DNA from: Candidatus Latescibacterota bacterium | GTDB lineage: Bacteria; Krumholzibacteriota; Krumholzibacteriia; WVZY01 | Direction of reading: 5' to 3' | Assembly (NCBI GenBank): GCA_011772205.1 | Contig: WVZY01000008.1 | Location: forward strand, 62,001 to 126,000 | Length of the DNA stretch: 64,000 nucleotides | Shown here: piece by piece, positions 34,891 through 44,299 of the stretch | Position numbering within the stretch: the stretch's first letter is position 1 | Layout: every line of letters begins with the position of its first letter | Position numbers and translations under genes: made by a program | Notes under the pieces: model-generated | The model's input: only the letters and a program-made list of their open reading frames with translations | Told to the model about the DNA's origin: nothing | The model's database searches: none

Positions 34891-36687
34891 ATGAAGCGGT
34901 TCTTGACGGTTATTTTGATTGGATTTGCATTGGTAGGGTGTGCGTCAAAAGCCAAGATTCAACAAGAGGCTCAGGCTTTCCTCGACGCTTACACCGCGGA
35001 ATACAAGGCGCTGGCCTACGCGGCGGACAAAGCCGATTGGAAATCCAACACGATGATAATAGAAGGCGACACGACCAATGCCTATGCCACACGGAAGGCA
35101 AAAGAAGCTCTTGCCGCTTTCACGGGCAGTTCCGCCAATATCGAGGCCGCACAAGAGTTCCTTGGCCGCCGCAATAAGTTGACACCGCTCCAGGTCCGCC
35201 AGCTCGAGAAAATCCTTTACATGGCAGCGAACAATCCGCAAACGGTTCCCGATCTCGTCGAGGCCCGGATCAAAGCCGAAACCGAGCAGACGGAGAAATT
35301 GTATGGATTCGATTTCAAGATCAATGGTGCATCCATATCCACGAACGACATCGATCAGATTCTAAAAACAGAAACTCAGCTTCCAAGAAGGCTCGAGGCA
35401 TGGCGGGCGAGCAAAGAAGTCGGGGCCAGTTTGAAGGATGGTTTGGTGAATCTACAGCGCCTCCGGAATGAAACGGTGCGGGCACTTGGATACAACGACT
35501 ACTGCTCCTACCAGGTGTCCGATTACGGCATGGAAACCCAAGAACTCCTCGATCTCATGCTGCAGCTCAACCGTGAATTGAGACCTCTTTACCGCGAGAT
35601 TCATACGTACGCGAGATACGAGCTGGCGAAACGATACGGAGTAGAGGAGGTTCCCGACATGCTCCCTGCACACTGGCTGCCAAACCGGTGGGGGCAGGAC
35701 TGGACCTCTATGATCACGGTAGAGGGTTTTGATCTCGATGGAGCCCTCCAGGACAAAACAGCAAAATGGTTGCTCGAGCAGGCAGAGCGGTTTTACATAA
35801 GCCTGGGGTTTCCCGAGCTGCCGGGGACGTTTTGGGAATGGTCGAGCCTGTATCCGCTGCCGCCGGACGCCGGTTACAAGAAAAACAACCATGCGTCCGC
35901 CTGGCACCTCGACCTCGACAAAGACGTCCGCTGTTTGATGAGTGTGGTTCCCAGCTCCGAGTGGTATGAAACGACCCACCACGAGTTGGGGCACATCTAT
36001 TATTACATGTCGTACAGTAATCCTGATGTGCCCATCCTGCTGCGCCAAGGCGCCAACCGCGCCTTCCATGAAGCCATCGGCAGCTTGCTCGGTCTTGCAT
36101 CCATGCAGAAGCCCTTCATTGCTCATCTGGGACTGCTTCCTACGGAGGCACAAGCCCACGAGCTACAATCGCTCCTCAAGGAAGCACTCAATTATGTCGT
36201 GTTCATCCCCTGGTCGGCCGGTGTCATGACCGAGTTCGAGTACGAGCTGTATGCAAAAGAGCTTCCCAGAGACCAATTCAACAAACGCTGGTGGGAGCTA
36301 AAGTCGAAATATCAGGGAATCGTTCCACCTTCACCTCGCGGAGAGGAGCATTGCGACCCGGCTTCAAAAACCCACATCACCGACGATCCGGCCCAATACT
36401 ACGATTATGCGCTCTCGTACGTTATTCTCTTCCAGCTGCATGACCACATTGCGAGAAACATCCTCCGCCAGGATCCGCACGCTACGAATTATTATGGCGA
36501 CAAAGAGCTGGGTAAATTCTTGCGTGATCTTCTCTATCCCGGAGGTACTCGAGACTGGCGCGAGCTCCTGCGAGAGACAACAGGAGAAGACCTTAGCGCA
36601 AACGCAATGCTCAGGTATTTCGAGCCCTTGATGGCTTATCTCAAGAAAGCGAATGAGGGAAGAAAACACACCCTGCCGGACGTGTAG
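34891..36687 (+). CDS. M2 family peptidyl-dipeptidase (ACE-like), lipoprotein
   Basis: A 598-residue zinc metallopeptidase that removes C-terminal dipeptides. The leader VILIGFALVGCAS is a lipoprotein signal. The zinc motif is ETTHHELGHIYYYMSYSN, and the downstream Glu ligand sits in NRAFHEAIGSLLGLAS, both as in angiotensin-converting enzyme. The length matches bacterial M2 enzymes. GGAGG precedes the ATG. The protein should sit in the inner or outer membrane facing the periplasm and help use peptides. A large hairpin follows the stop codon. Confidence 0.93.
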   Translation: MKRFLTVILIGFALVGCASKAKIQQEAQAFLDAYTAEYKALAYAADKADWKSNTMIIEGDTTNAYATRKAKEALAAFTGSSANIEAAQEFLGRRNKLTPLQVRQLEKILYMAANNPQTVPDLVEARIKAETEQTEKLYGFDFKINGASISTNDIDQILKTETQLPRRLEAWRASKEVGASLKDGLVNLQRLRNETVRALGYNDYCSYQVSDYGMETQELLDLMLQLNRELRPLYREIHTYARYELAKRYGVEEVPDMLPAHWLPNRWGQDWTSMITVEGFDLDGALQDKTAKWLLEQAERFYISLGFPELPGTFWEWSSLYPLPPDAGYKKNNHASAWHLDLDKDVRCLMSVVPSSEWYETTHHELGHIYYYMSYSNPDVPILLRQGANRAFHEAIGSLLGLASMQKPFIAHLGLLPTEAQAHELQSLLKEALNYVVFIPWSAGVMTEFEYELYAKELPRDQFNKRWWELKSKYQGIVPPSPRGEEHCDPASKTHITDDPAQYYDYALSYVILFQLHDHIARNILRQDPHATNYYGDKELGKFLRDLLYPGGTRDWRELLRETTGEDLSANAMLRYFEPLMAYLKKANEGRKHTLPDV

Positions 36688-36737
36688 AATTAGAGGCATA
36701 CCGTTATTATAGCCTAGAAATGAATTACGAAAAGCTG

Positions 36738-36789
36738 GAGCGTCTCGATCGCCCCTTGGCTCATTGTCCTCGCGGCGATCGAGGCGCTC
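36738..36789. terminator. long hairpin between convergent genes
   Basis: GAGCGTCTCGATCGCC (36738-36753) pairs with GGCGATCGAGGCGCTC (36774-36789) over 16 bases with one mismatch and a 20-base loop. It lies just after the M2 peptidase stop and before the end of the convergent tricorn fragment. There is no T-tract on either side, so it could be a bidirectional hairpin that protects or ends transcripts rather than a classical intrinsic terminator. Confidence 0.5.
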
Positions 36790-36810
36790 GATGCAACGTG
36801 CAGTTAACTC

Positions 36811-37401
36811 TCAGCGCTCCTCCATAGGAATTTTATAATCGTATTCCCGCGGTTTCTGGGCGAGCCGCTCCAAAAGGTATTCGATTGCCTTCTCGAGCTG
36901 GACATCCCCGCCTGCATTTTCCATCTCTGGAGGACTCTCCACCAGCATGTCCGGCTCGATACCTTGACTTTCGAGCATCTCACCGGTGCTCAATTCCCAT
37001 ATCCCCGTATGGGCCTTCCGGATCATTCCACCATCGATCAGGACATGAGACCTCACCGCAATAACATAACCTAACGTGGGAATGCCAATCAACGTACCCA
37101 ATCCTCTCTCCCTTACCGCGCTCGGAAAAACTTCCGCGTCGGAGAACGAATACTCATTGATGAGAACGACAACCTCACCATAGAAACCCTCCTCGGGTCT
37201 CTCGATCGTTGACTCCCCCCGCTTTTTTGTTACGTGGTAGGGCCTTCTCTCGAGATAGTCGATAATCCGCTCATCGATATCGCCGCCTCCATTGTAGCGA
37301 ACGTCGATGATGATCGCATCTTTGTAGCGGAACTTCTCGAACTTTTCCTCGAATTCCCGCCATCCGCTTCGCATCATATTCGGGAGATGCATGTACTTCA
37401 A
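36811..37401 (-). pseudogene. C-terminal fragment of a tricorn-type protease
   Basis: About 196 residues match the S41 core of tricorn protease: KYMHLPNMMRSGWREF, DAIIIDVRYNGGGDID, and the nucleophile loop LINEYSFSDAEVFPSAV with GTLIGIPTLGYVI. Full tricorn proteins are over 1000 residues with two beta-propellers and a PDZ domain, none of which is found upstream. In-frame stops appear about 16 codons before the first TTG. It is best read as the surviving 3' end of a deleted gene. The catalytic Ser is kept but the rest of the catalytic set is lost. Confidence 0.75.
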
Positions 37402-37942
37402 GCGATAGGTCCTCGGAATCGTTTGAAATCCGCGATCTATCTTTTATCTACTTGCCTTCAGCCTGAATACGGCCTGAGCTTTGATTAGCTTTTTAAGGGT
37501 GGGCGTATCAGCCACAGTCAAGCCCGTGCGCCTTATCTATTTTAATATTGCACTAAGATCCTACGAAAAGCAAGGATAAGATGTTTCGTAACAATTACTT
37601 GGAAAACCGTATTATCCCGAAACCAATGCGCAACGCGAAGGTTTTGTGCGCTTTTTCACAAGAGAGAGTAGTTTTTTATTACCAAGAACTTACCCGTTTC
37701 GTCAACTACATTGTAATTGCCGGCAAGATCAACTAAACGAAGACCGGCCGATCACATCGACATTCCGAAAAAATTAGGAGCTGCAACAACTATTTTTCAC
37801 CATACTTGGTAACCGCAACCGAGTCTAAACAGCGAACCTTATTTGTTTTTAGACAGATCTAGCTGGTGTATACTCAGTCAGCTAGTGGCCATCTCTTATA
37901 TTGGGTTCCCATGCGTTTTCCTTCGATCAGGGGAGGTAATCT
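37402..37942. other. 541-base gap with scattered gene debris
   Basis: No complete gene is visible. On the minus strand at about 37656-37757 a 30-codon frame contains LVDLAGNYNVVDETGKFLVI, which looks like a strand-turn-strand piece of a beta-propeller or similar secreted protein. It is closed by stops on both sides. Together with the tricorn fragment this suggests a deleted region. The promoter of the cytochrome gene must be near the right end; GGGGAGG at 37930 is its ribosome binding site. Confidence 0.4.
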
Positions 37943-37945
37943 GTG

Positions 37946-39307
37946 ATGCGAAAGCGATGCTTCATAGGAGGCACCGGCATTATCCTGGCATCAAGGCTCT
38001 TACTACCACTTTCGGGGATCAACGGATCTACACTCGGCCTGTATCCGTACGACCGCTTCGACGAGCCCGACATCTGCGCCGAATGTCACATCGATATATC
38101 GAGTCAGTACTCGCAATCCTTGATGTCGCAATGCTTCACTCATATGTGGGACGAGATCGAGTATTTCGAACTCGCGCTACCACACAGCCAAAAAGAACCA
38201 AAGGTTGCCGAAGTGGAAGCAGGTTGCAACGGCTGTCATGCACCGCTCGCTTACCTCGCGGGCGATATCCCTCCCAAGCGCCCGGCGGAAGGGACGCGTG
38301 CCAATGAGAGCGTTTCCTGCGACATCTGTCACACGATGACCGGCTTCGAAGGGGATACTCCATTCAACTTCAACTATGCCCACGAGCCGGGGGATACAAA
38401 GCAAGGCGTCCGCAAGGGAACGGAAAGCCCCGGCCACTTGATAAAGGTGAATCCGTTCCTAAACACTGCCGAGTTATGCGGCGTCTGCCACAACGAGAAG
38501 GATCCATTTGGACAATGGGTGAAAGCGACACATCTCGAGTGGAAGGACGGACCGTATGCAAAGGCCGGCATCACTTGCCAGGACTGTCACCTCCCGGCCG
38601 CTCCCGGGAAAAGCGATCCGGAAGATGGCATAGAACATCCGGATGTCCGCCAACACCTCTTTCATGGAGCGCATGATACGGGAAAACTCTTGGGATCAAT
38701 AGAAGTGCGGATTCACCCAAACATGACAAATGCGGCGCCGGGCGACGAAGTCAAACTCACCGCCGTGGTCATAAACGCAAAAGCGGGCCACATGATCCCG
38801 TCGGGATCGGCGGAGGAGCGCGTCGTTTGGATTCATGTCGAAGCGGTGGACGCGGACGGCCGCAGACATCATCTGCCCGTGGATCGAAAAGGCTTCGACG
38901 GCGAAGCATTCACCATCGCGTCTTCGACTGAGATGGCTTACCAGGATATCGGTGAGATCCAGGATATTCCTGAATTCCAAGGCCTCAAACGGGACGGTAG
39001 CGTTCCGGACGGGGACCGCATCTTTCGACTTCCCTATCTCGACCCACAAGGCCGGATGACGATCGCGCAGTGGAACACGGCAGGCTTCGGCCCGGATTAT
39101 CGCCTCGCACCGCTGGAGGCCGTAACGGAAGGTTATACGTGGAAACTCTCCGAAGATATGCCTGAAGGACCGGTGATTGTGCGGGCCACGGTGTGGTACT
39201 CGCGGCTCATCGATTCGGTTGCGCAGTTCCTAGCAGTGCCCGCCGCTGAATACGAACCGGTAAAGATCAGCGAGCACGCAACGACATTCACGATTGTGCA
39301 ACACTAG
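37946..39307 (+). CDS. pentaheme c-type cytochrome
   Basis: A 453-residue multiheme cytochrome. Five CxxCH heme sites are visible: CAECH (~45), CNGCH (~94), CDICH (~126), CGVCH (~178) and CQDCH (~211). They all lie in the first half; the second half is a beta-rich domain (EVRIHPNMTNAAPGDEVKLT, NAKAGHMIPSGSAEERVVWI). The N-terminus MRKRCFIGGTGIILASRLLL is an uncleaved anchor or signal. The arrangement resembles periplasmic nitrite- or hydroxylamine-type and other cytochrome c554-like proteins, but the role is not known. GGGGAGG precedes the start; GTG at 37943 is also possible. Confidence 0.88.
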   Translation: MRKRCFIGGTGIILASRLLLPLSGINGSTLGLYPYDRFDEPDICAECHIDISSQYSQSLMSQCFTHMWDEIEYFELALPHSQKEPKVAEVEAGCNGCHAPLAYLAGDIPPKRPAEGTRANESVSCDICHTMTGFEGDTPFNFNYAHEPGDTKQGVRKGTESPGHLIKVNPFLNTAELCGVCHNEKDPFGQWVKATHLEWKDGPYAKAGITCQDCHLPAAPGKSDPEDGIEHPDVRQHLFHGAHDTGKLLGSIEVRIHPNMTNAAPGDEVKLTAVVINAKAGHMIPSGSAEERVVWIHVEAVDADGRRHHLPVDRKGFDGEAFTIASSTEMAYQDIGEIQDIPEFQGLKRDGSVPDGDRIFRLPYLDPQGRMTIAQWNTAGFGPDYRLAPLEAVTEGYTWKLSEDMPEGPVIVRATVWYSRLIDSVAQFLAVPAAEYEPVKISEHATTFTIVQH

Positions 39308-39364
39308 CTTGCATACATCTAAGAGGGGAATGTTGCGCAGCGCGCTATAACTTTAGACGCGCGC

Positions 39365-39482
39365 GAGGAGGGGTGCTGTGTGATGGGGCTGACGAACCAT
39401 TGCGCGGAGCGAGCGAGGATCCTCCGCCGAAGGCGGATAGCCGAGCGAAGCGGGCGCAGGTGAGGAAGCCCCATCATGCAGC
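39365..39482. repeat. dispersed palindromic intergenic repeat, copy A
   Basis: The element is bounded by near-perfect inverted arms, GCTGTGTGATGGGGCT (39375-39390) and AGCCCCATCATGCAGC (39467-39482), 14 of 16 paired. Inside is a second perfect hairpin, TCCGCC-GAA-GGCGGA. The inner 58 bases at 39392-39449 recur at 44497-44554 with three mismatches. It sits between the convergent cytochrome and ychF genes. The form recalls REP/BIME or MITE-type elements. Confidence 0.8.
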
Positions 39483-39579
39483 GACCATGCGAGGACCATG
39501 AGCCGAAGGGTGATAGAGGCACGCCACCTGGATAGCTTCAGATCATCGTGAAGGCGTGACTGCCCAGGACGGCTGCTGA

Positions 39580-40653
39580 TCATACGTTGAATCTCACATG
39601 CAGAATATCGCCGTCTTCTACAGTATAGTCCCGCCCTTTGACGTAGTGCTTGCCTTCGCTCTTTGCTTTCTCCTCGCTGCCCAGGCGCACGAGGTCTTCG
39701 AACTTCGTTACTTCGGCCCGGATGAAACCCCTTTCGAGATCGCTGTGAATCGTGCCCGCCGCGCGGAGAGCCGTCGAACCTTTTGGAACGAACCACTGCC
39801 GGAGCTCCCCACCAGTTACGGTGAAAAACGATACCAGCCCGAGCGCCTCGATGCAGGCTCGAGTGAGCGTGTGAAGAGCGGGATGATCGATTCCCATTTC
39901 CTTCATGAATGCGACGCGTTCTTCCTCGGACTCGAGAGAAGCAATTTCCAGCTCCGCTTTAGCGGGGACTCTAACAAAGAAAATATTGAGTGCTTCATAC
40001 CGTTCTTTGAGGCCAGGCAGTATGCTGTCGTCCCCGAGCTGATCATCGGAGACGTTCAAGACTACGATTAACTGTTTTCTAGTTAGCAGAGGGTAACTCG
40101 CAAGGACCTTTTCGTCATCACGTGATAGCGAAAAGAGCCTCAGCGGTTGTTCGTCTTCGAGGTGTGTTTTGAGGCCCTCGAGCAGTTCCCGTTCTCCGAC
40201 GGCGGCTTCGTCCTTCATCTTTTTCAACTTGCTCTTTATCCGTTCTAGACGCTTCTCGATGAACAACAAGTCGTGGAGAATCAGTTCTGAGTTGACGAAC
40301 TCGATATCCCTCTGGTGGTTTACCGAGCCCGACGTGTGATAAATCGCATCATCCTCGAAAACCCGCACTACATGGCAAAGCGCGTCAGCATCAACCATTT
40401 CATCGAAAAGATCGCTCTCTGAAATGTTTCGGGCTTCGATTCTGGGGAGCAGGGTGAATTCGATTCTCGCCCGCGTATGCTTCCGTGGAGAATAAATTGA
40501 GAGTAGCGTATCGAACCGGGGATCTTGAACCTCGGCCATCCCCCTGATCGACTTCATTGGGTCGTGCCGCTTTTCCAGAGCGCCACTTCCCGCGAGCAGC
40601 TGGAAAAGCGTCTTTTTCCCGGTCTGCGGCAGGCCGATGATACCGATGTCCAT
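39580..40653 (-). CDS. divergent YchF-like GTPase/ATPase
   Basis: A 357-residue member of the YchF (OLA1) family. The P-loop is altered from GxPNVGKSTLF to GLPQTGKKTLF, and the switch-II DxAG motif expected near residue 70 is absent (FTLLPRIEARNISESD). The C-terminal TGS-like domain is fully conserved (ELRQWFVPKGSTALRAAGTI, DLERGFIRAEV, KGRDYTVEDGDILHVRFNV). True YchF is an ATPase linked to ribosomes and oxidative stress; this variant may bind nucleotide without hydrolysing it. It lies 93 bases after the Rieske gene. Confidence 0.82.
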   Translation of the reverse strand: MDIGIIGLPQTGKKTLFQLLAGSGALEKRHDPMKSIRGMAEVQDPRFDTLLSIYSPRKHTRARIEFTLLPRIEARNISESDLFDEMVDADALCHVVRVFEDDAIYHTSGSVNHQRDIEFVNSELILHDLLFIEKRLERIKSKLKKMKDEAAVGERELLEGLKTHLEDEQPLRLFSLSRDDEKVLASYPLLTRKQLIVVLNVSDDQLGDDSILPGLKERYEALNIFFVRVPAKAELEIASLESEEERVAFMKEMGIDHPALHTLTRACIEALGLVSFFTVTGGELRQWFVPKGSTALRAAGTIHSDLERGFIRAEVTKFEDLVRLGSEEKAKSEGKHYVKGRDYTVEDGDILHVRFNV

Positions 40654-40746
40654 GGGTCCACCATTTCGGATCGAACGAACGCCGCCTTATGGGCAAAATC
40701 GGATTTCGATCGTCGGTCGGGGAGGTTCGCTGCTAGATCAATGTGG

Positions 40747-41064
40747 CTACACGTCTTCGATCTCAATATAAACGTCGTCTCCCTCTATGGAGATGGGGTA
40801 AGACGCCACGTGCGTCATGGCTGGAGGCGACAGTACCTCTCCCGTTCGAACATCGAAGGCAGCGCCGTGCAGCGGGCACATGACTTCGCAGGTTTCAGGA
40901 TCGAACTCCCCTTCTGACAGAAGAGCTTCCTCGTGAGAGCAGGTATCCGAGATTGCGTGAAGCTGCCCGCCGACGTTCGCAATGAGCACCATCTCGCCCT
41001 CTATCTCAAATCCCTGAATCGTGTCCTCAGGAATATCGGTTTTCTGGCACACTTTGATTTTCAC
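40747..41064 (-). CDS. Rieske-type [2Fe-2S] ferredoxin
   Basis: A 105-residue soluble Rieske protein. The cluster ligands are Cys and His in DTCSHEEALLSEGEF and in MCPLHGAAFDVRTGE, the normal CxH...CxxH pair. It resembles the ferredoxin components of dioxygenases and the small NirD-type subunits. I chose the GTG at 41064 because AAGGAG lies eight bases upstream. The frame is open for 18 more codons. It is encoded between the transhydrogenase genes and ychF, all in one direction; the electron partner is unknown. Confidence 0.88.
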   Translation of the reverse strand: MKIKVCQKTDIPEDTIQGFEIEGEMVLIANVGGQLHAISDTCSHEEALLSEGEFDPETCEVMCPLHGAAFDVRTGEVLSPPAMTHVASYPISIEGDDVYIEIEDV

Positions 41065-41140
41065 AATGTTTACTCCTTGTACAGTGTCCGCAAGCGCTTG
41101 AACCGCTACCTTGCGCAACCATTCGCATACAATGAGCAGA

Positions 41141-42529
41141 TCAACTTTCTTTCAAAGCAGCAATCAGCTCGAGCACTGCTTTCTTACCGTCACCGAACAT
41201 CATTAACGTGTTATCTGCTGCGAACAGTGGATTGGGGATGCCGGCAAAACCCGGACTCAGGCTCCGCTTCACAACAACCACCGTCCGCGCTTTATCCACG
41301 TCGATGATCGGCATGCCGGCAATGGGACTCGAGGGATCGGTACGCGCTACGGGATTGACGACGTCGTTTGCACCGATCACCATGGCCACATCCACCTGTG
41401 CCATGGTTGGATTGATGTCGTCCATTTCCTTTAGCTTGTCATATTCGACGTTCGCTTCGGCGAGCAGCACATTCATGTGTCCCGGCATTCGCCCGGCCAC
41501 CGGGTGGATCGCATACTCCACCTCGCACTCTCTCGACTCGAGGAGATTCGCGAGATCGCGGACGGCATGCTGCGCCTGTGCGACAGCCATTCCGTAGCCC
41601 GGCACGATCACGGCGCGTCGCGCCGTATCGAACAGCATCGCCACTTCTTCGGGGCTCGCGGATTTAACCTTCCCCGCGTACACCTCATCGGCCGTTGCCG
41701 TTGCCTCGGTCGGGCCGAGCGTTCCAAACAGGACGTTCGACAGCGACCGGTTCATCGCCTTGCACATGATGCTGGTGAGGATGAGACCGGAGGCACCGAC
41801 CAGTGAACCAGCGATGATCAGCACGTTGTTCGACAGGACGAAGCCGGTTGATGCTGCGGCAAGACCCGAATAGGAATTCAATAGAGCAATCACAACCGGC
41901 ATGTCAGCCCCGCCGATGGGGATCGTCAACAAGATACCAAGGATCGATCCGACACCGACCAGCACCCAGTACGCAGTGACGAATGTCGGATTCAACACGA
42001 TCCACACGCCCAGAGCGACCGCGATTGCTCCGAGAACGGCATTCAGTACATGCTGGCCGGGAAAATGAATGGCATTCCCGCTGATCACTTCCTGCAGTTT
42101 TCCAAACGCAACGAGACTTCCCCAGAATGTCACGGCGCCGATAATTCCCGAGGTGACCGTCGCGATGGTGAGCTGGAGGTTGTCCACGTCCCCGAGAAGC
42201 CCCGCCTCGATGAGTGCTGCTCCCGCAACGAGCACGGAGGCCCCACCTCCGAATCCGTTGAAAAGCGCTACCAGCTGAGGCATGGCCGTCATTTGAATCC
42301 TGACTGCGAGAACGGCACCAATGGCCGCCCCGACGACCAACCCCGCAATGATCATATCGAAGCTGATGATTCGCCTGTCGATCAGGGTCACTATGATGGC
42401 GAGCAGCATTCCGAGAGCACCGAGGAGATTCCCGCGCACCGCTGTCCTTGGATGCGCGAGACCTTTCAGGCCGAAGATGAAAAGAACGGAAGCAAGAAGA
42501 TAAGTGATATTAATAATGGCTACCTGCAT
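41141..42529 (-). CDS. pntB: NAD(P) transhydrogenase subunit beta
   Basis: The 462-residue proton-translocating subunit with about eight membrane helices followed by the NADP(H)-binding domain III. Visible motifs are VPGYGMAVAQAQHAVRDLA, the NADP loop region IGANDVVNPVARTDPSSPIA and VVVKRSLSPGFAGIPNPLF. Together with PntA1 and PntA2 it uses the proton gradient to move hydride from NADH to NADP+. It lies 67 bases after pntA2. Confidence 0.96.
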   Translation of the reverse strand: MQVAIINITYLLASVLFIFGLKGLAHPRTAVRGNLLGALGMLLAIIVTLIDRRIISFDMIIAGLVVGAAIGAVLAVRIQMTAMPQLVALFNGFGGGASVLVAGAALIEAGLLGDVDNLQLTIATVTSGIIGAVTFWGSLVAFGKLQEVISGNAIHFPGQHVLNAVLGAIAVALGVWIVLNPTFVTAYWVLVGVGSILGILLTIPIGGADMPVVIALLNSYSGLAAASTGFVLSNNVLIIAGSLVGASGLILTSIMCKAMNRSLSNVLFGTLGPTEATATADEVYAGKVKSASPEEVAMLFDTARRAVIVPGYGMAVAQAQHAVRDLANLLESRECEVEYAIHPVAGRMPGHMNVLLAEANVEYDKLKEMDDINPTMAQVDVAMVIGANDVVNPVARTDPSSPIAGMPIIDVDKARTVVVVKRSLSPGFAGIPNPLFAADNTLMMFGDGKKAVLELIAALKES

Positions 42530-42596
42530 CTTCAGTTCCTTTGAACATCAAAATGATTTCCCGCCTTGTTTCGAAACTCGTTCGCGGGTGGGTCGA

Positions 42597-42878
42597 TCAA
42601 TCTTTTTTCCTGAACATTTGAAGCATGCGGTTGGTGACGAGAAATCCACCCACGACGTTTATCGCGGCAAACACAACAGCGCAGAAACCGAGTATAGTGG
42701 TCAGCGTAGTCTGCTGCGAACCGGCTGATATGAGCGCTCCAATCAGCGTTATACCTGAAATCGCATTGGAACCCGACATCAACGGCGTATGGAGCGTAGG
42801 TGGGACCTTTGTGATCACTTCAAAGCCGACAAAGATTGCCAGCACAAAAATCGTTAGCACGCCAACAAATACTTCCAC
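42597..42878 (-). CDS. pntA2: NAD(P) transhydrogenase subunit alpha, membrane part
   Basis: A 93-residue membrane protein with three helices (VGVLTIFVLAIFVGFEVI, ISGITLIGALISAG, TILGFCAVVFAAINVVGGFL), the domain II segment that in Escherichia coli is fused to the end of PntA. TKVPPTLHTPLMSGSNAISG is the conserved proton-channel segment. It starts one base before the end of pntA1, which shows the split three-gene form of the enzyme found in many bacteria. Confidence 0.95.
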   Translation of the reverse strand: MEVFVGVLTIFVLAIFVGFEVITKVPPTLHTPLMSGSNAISGITLIGALISAGSQQTTLTTILGFCAVVFAAINVVGGFLVTNRMLQMFRKKD

Positions 42879-44083
42879 TACGACTGCCTCCCTTCGGATG
42901 ATTCGGCAGGGCTCAAGCCCAGAAGCTCCCGAACATGCGGATTCACCACATCGCCATCCCGAGTCACCAGGGTATCGCGTATGATTTCATCCTCCATGTT
43001 GAGGTTGAGGGCTCCATCCTTGATCATGTTCAACAGGAATGTCGTTATGTTCCTTGCGTACATTTGACTCGAATGATAGGGCACAGTGGAGGGCAAATTA
43101 ACGGGACCGAGTATCGTGACTCCATGAACTTCAACCTTTTCGCCAGCTCTCGTCAATTCGCAGTTGCCTCCTCGTTCGGCGGCGAGATCGAGAATGACCG
43201 AGCCAGGGGCCATTCCCTTCACCATTTCCTCCGTAAGGAGCACCGGGGCTTTTTTACCCGGCACGGCCGCTGTCGTAATCACCACATCGTTGTCGGCAAC
43301 GATGCGCGTCATCATCTCCCGCTGTTTCTTGTAGAACTCCTCTCCCATCGCCTTGGCGTAACCGCCTTTGTCCTCGGCATCACTTGTCTCGAGCTCGAGT
43401 TCGATGAACTTGGCCCCCAAACTTTCCACTTGTTCCTTCACCGCGGGACGAACGTCATATGAGCTTACCACTGCACCGAGGCGTTTGGCCGTTGCAATGG
43501 CTTGAAGACCTGCCACACCTGCGCCAACGATAAAAGCGCGCGCCGGGGCAATGGTTCCCGCGGCCGTCATGAACATCGGGAATATCCGCGGCAACTCCGC
43601 TGAAGCGAGGAGCACCGCCTTGTAGCCAGCCACGGTAGCCATCGACGACAGGGCATCCATGGTCTGGGCCCTTGTGATCCTCGGCAATAGCTCCATTGAG
43701 AAATGGATGACTCCGCGCTCGGCAAGCTCCTTGTTGAGGGTGGGCTCGGAAAGGGGTTCGGAAAAACCGATGATGACCTGTCCCGAACGCATTCGGATCA
43801 GGTCCGCGCGACCGGCTTCCGGATTGGCACCGAGCGCGCGCACCTGGAGGATCACATCAGCGAGCGAGAACAGCTCGTCCCGCGTCGCAGCGATCCGTGC
43901 ACCCTTTTCCTCGTAATCGCTATCGAGAAATCCCGCGCCGATACCCGCACTTTTCTCGATCAGGACATCGATGTCCTTCTTGATGAGTCCTGGAATGACG
44001 GCTGGAACGAGCGCGACGCGCCGCTCATTCGGAAATGTCTCCTCAGGAACTCCGACAACCAAATGCTTCTCGACCGCTGTCAT
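42878..44083 (-). CDS. pntA1: NAD(P) transhydrogenase subunit alpha, soluble part
   Basis: The 401-residue NAD(H)-binding domain I. PEETFPNERRVALVPAVIPG at the N-terminus, the dinucleotide motif FIVGAGVAGLQAIATAKRLG and the mobile loop DNDVVITTAAVPGKKAPVLL match the alanine dehydrogenase/PntA family. It opens the pntA1-pntA2-pntB operon, probably followed by the Rieske and ychF genes. The promoter should lie in 44084-44250. Confidence 0.95.
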   Translation of the reverse strand: MTAVEKHLVVGVPEETFPNERRVALVPAVIPGLIKKDIDVLIEKSAGIGAGFLDSDYEEKGARIAATRDELFSLADVILQVRALGANPEAGRADLIRMRSGQVIIGFSEPLSEPTLNKELAERGVIHFSMELLPRITRAQTMDALSSMATVAGYKAVLLASAELPRIFPMFMTAAGTIAPARAFIVGAGVAGLQAIATAKRLGAVVSSYDVRPAVKEQVESLGAKFIELELETSDAEDKGGYAKAMGEEFYKKQREMMTRIVADNDVVITTAAVPGKKAPVLLTEEMVKGMAPGSVILDLAAERGGNCELTRAGEKVEVHGVTILGPVNLPSTVPYHSSQMYARNITTFLLNMIKDGALNLNMEDEIIRDTLVTRDGDVVNPHVRELLGLSPAESSEGRQS

Positions 44084-44299
44084 GGCAACGCGTGACCCCC
44101 TTTCCGCAAAGCGTTCAACGATGCTTTAGAAATGCCGCCGCAAGGCGTTTTGGACGCAGTCTCCTGACGGATGCGATATGGATGCGCTGTTGTGAAAATG
44201 TCTCGAATTAGTCTACGTAAGATAACACGGGCCGAGATATCTCAAAAGGAGAATTTTTAGAAAATTTCTACCTGCAGCGGAGGATCTTCGTAGAGCAAT
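44084..44299. other. gap upstream of pntA1, nothing recognised
   Basis: No gene is visible; the right-hand part of the same 485-base gap is filled by the repeat block that starts near 44300. The promoter of the transhydrogenase operon is expected here, but I see no convincing hexamer pair. Confidence 0.4.

Noticed and set aside
37946-39307. Assignment of the pentaheme protein to a specific nitrite or hydroxylamine reductase
   Set aside because: All five sites are plain CxxCH, with no special catalytic heme motif, and the second half does not match those enzymes.
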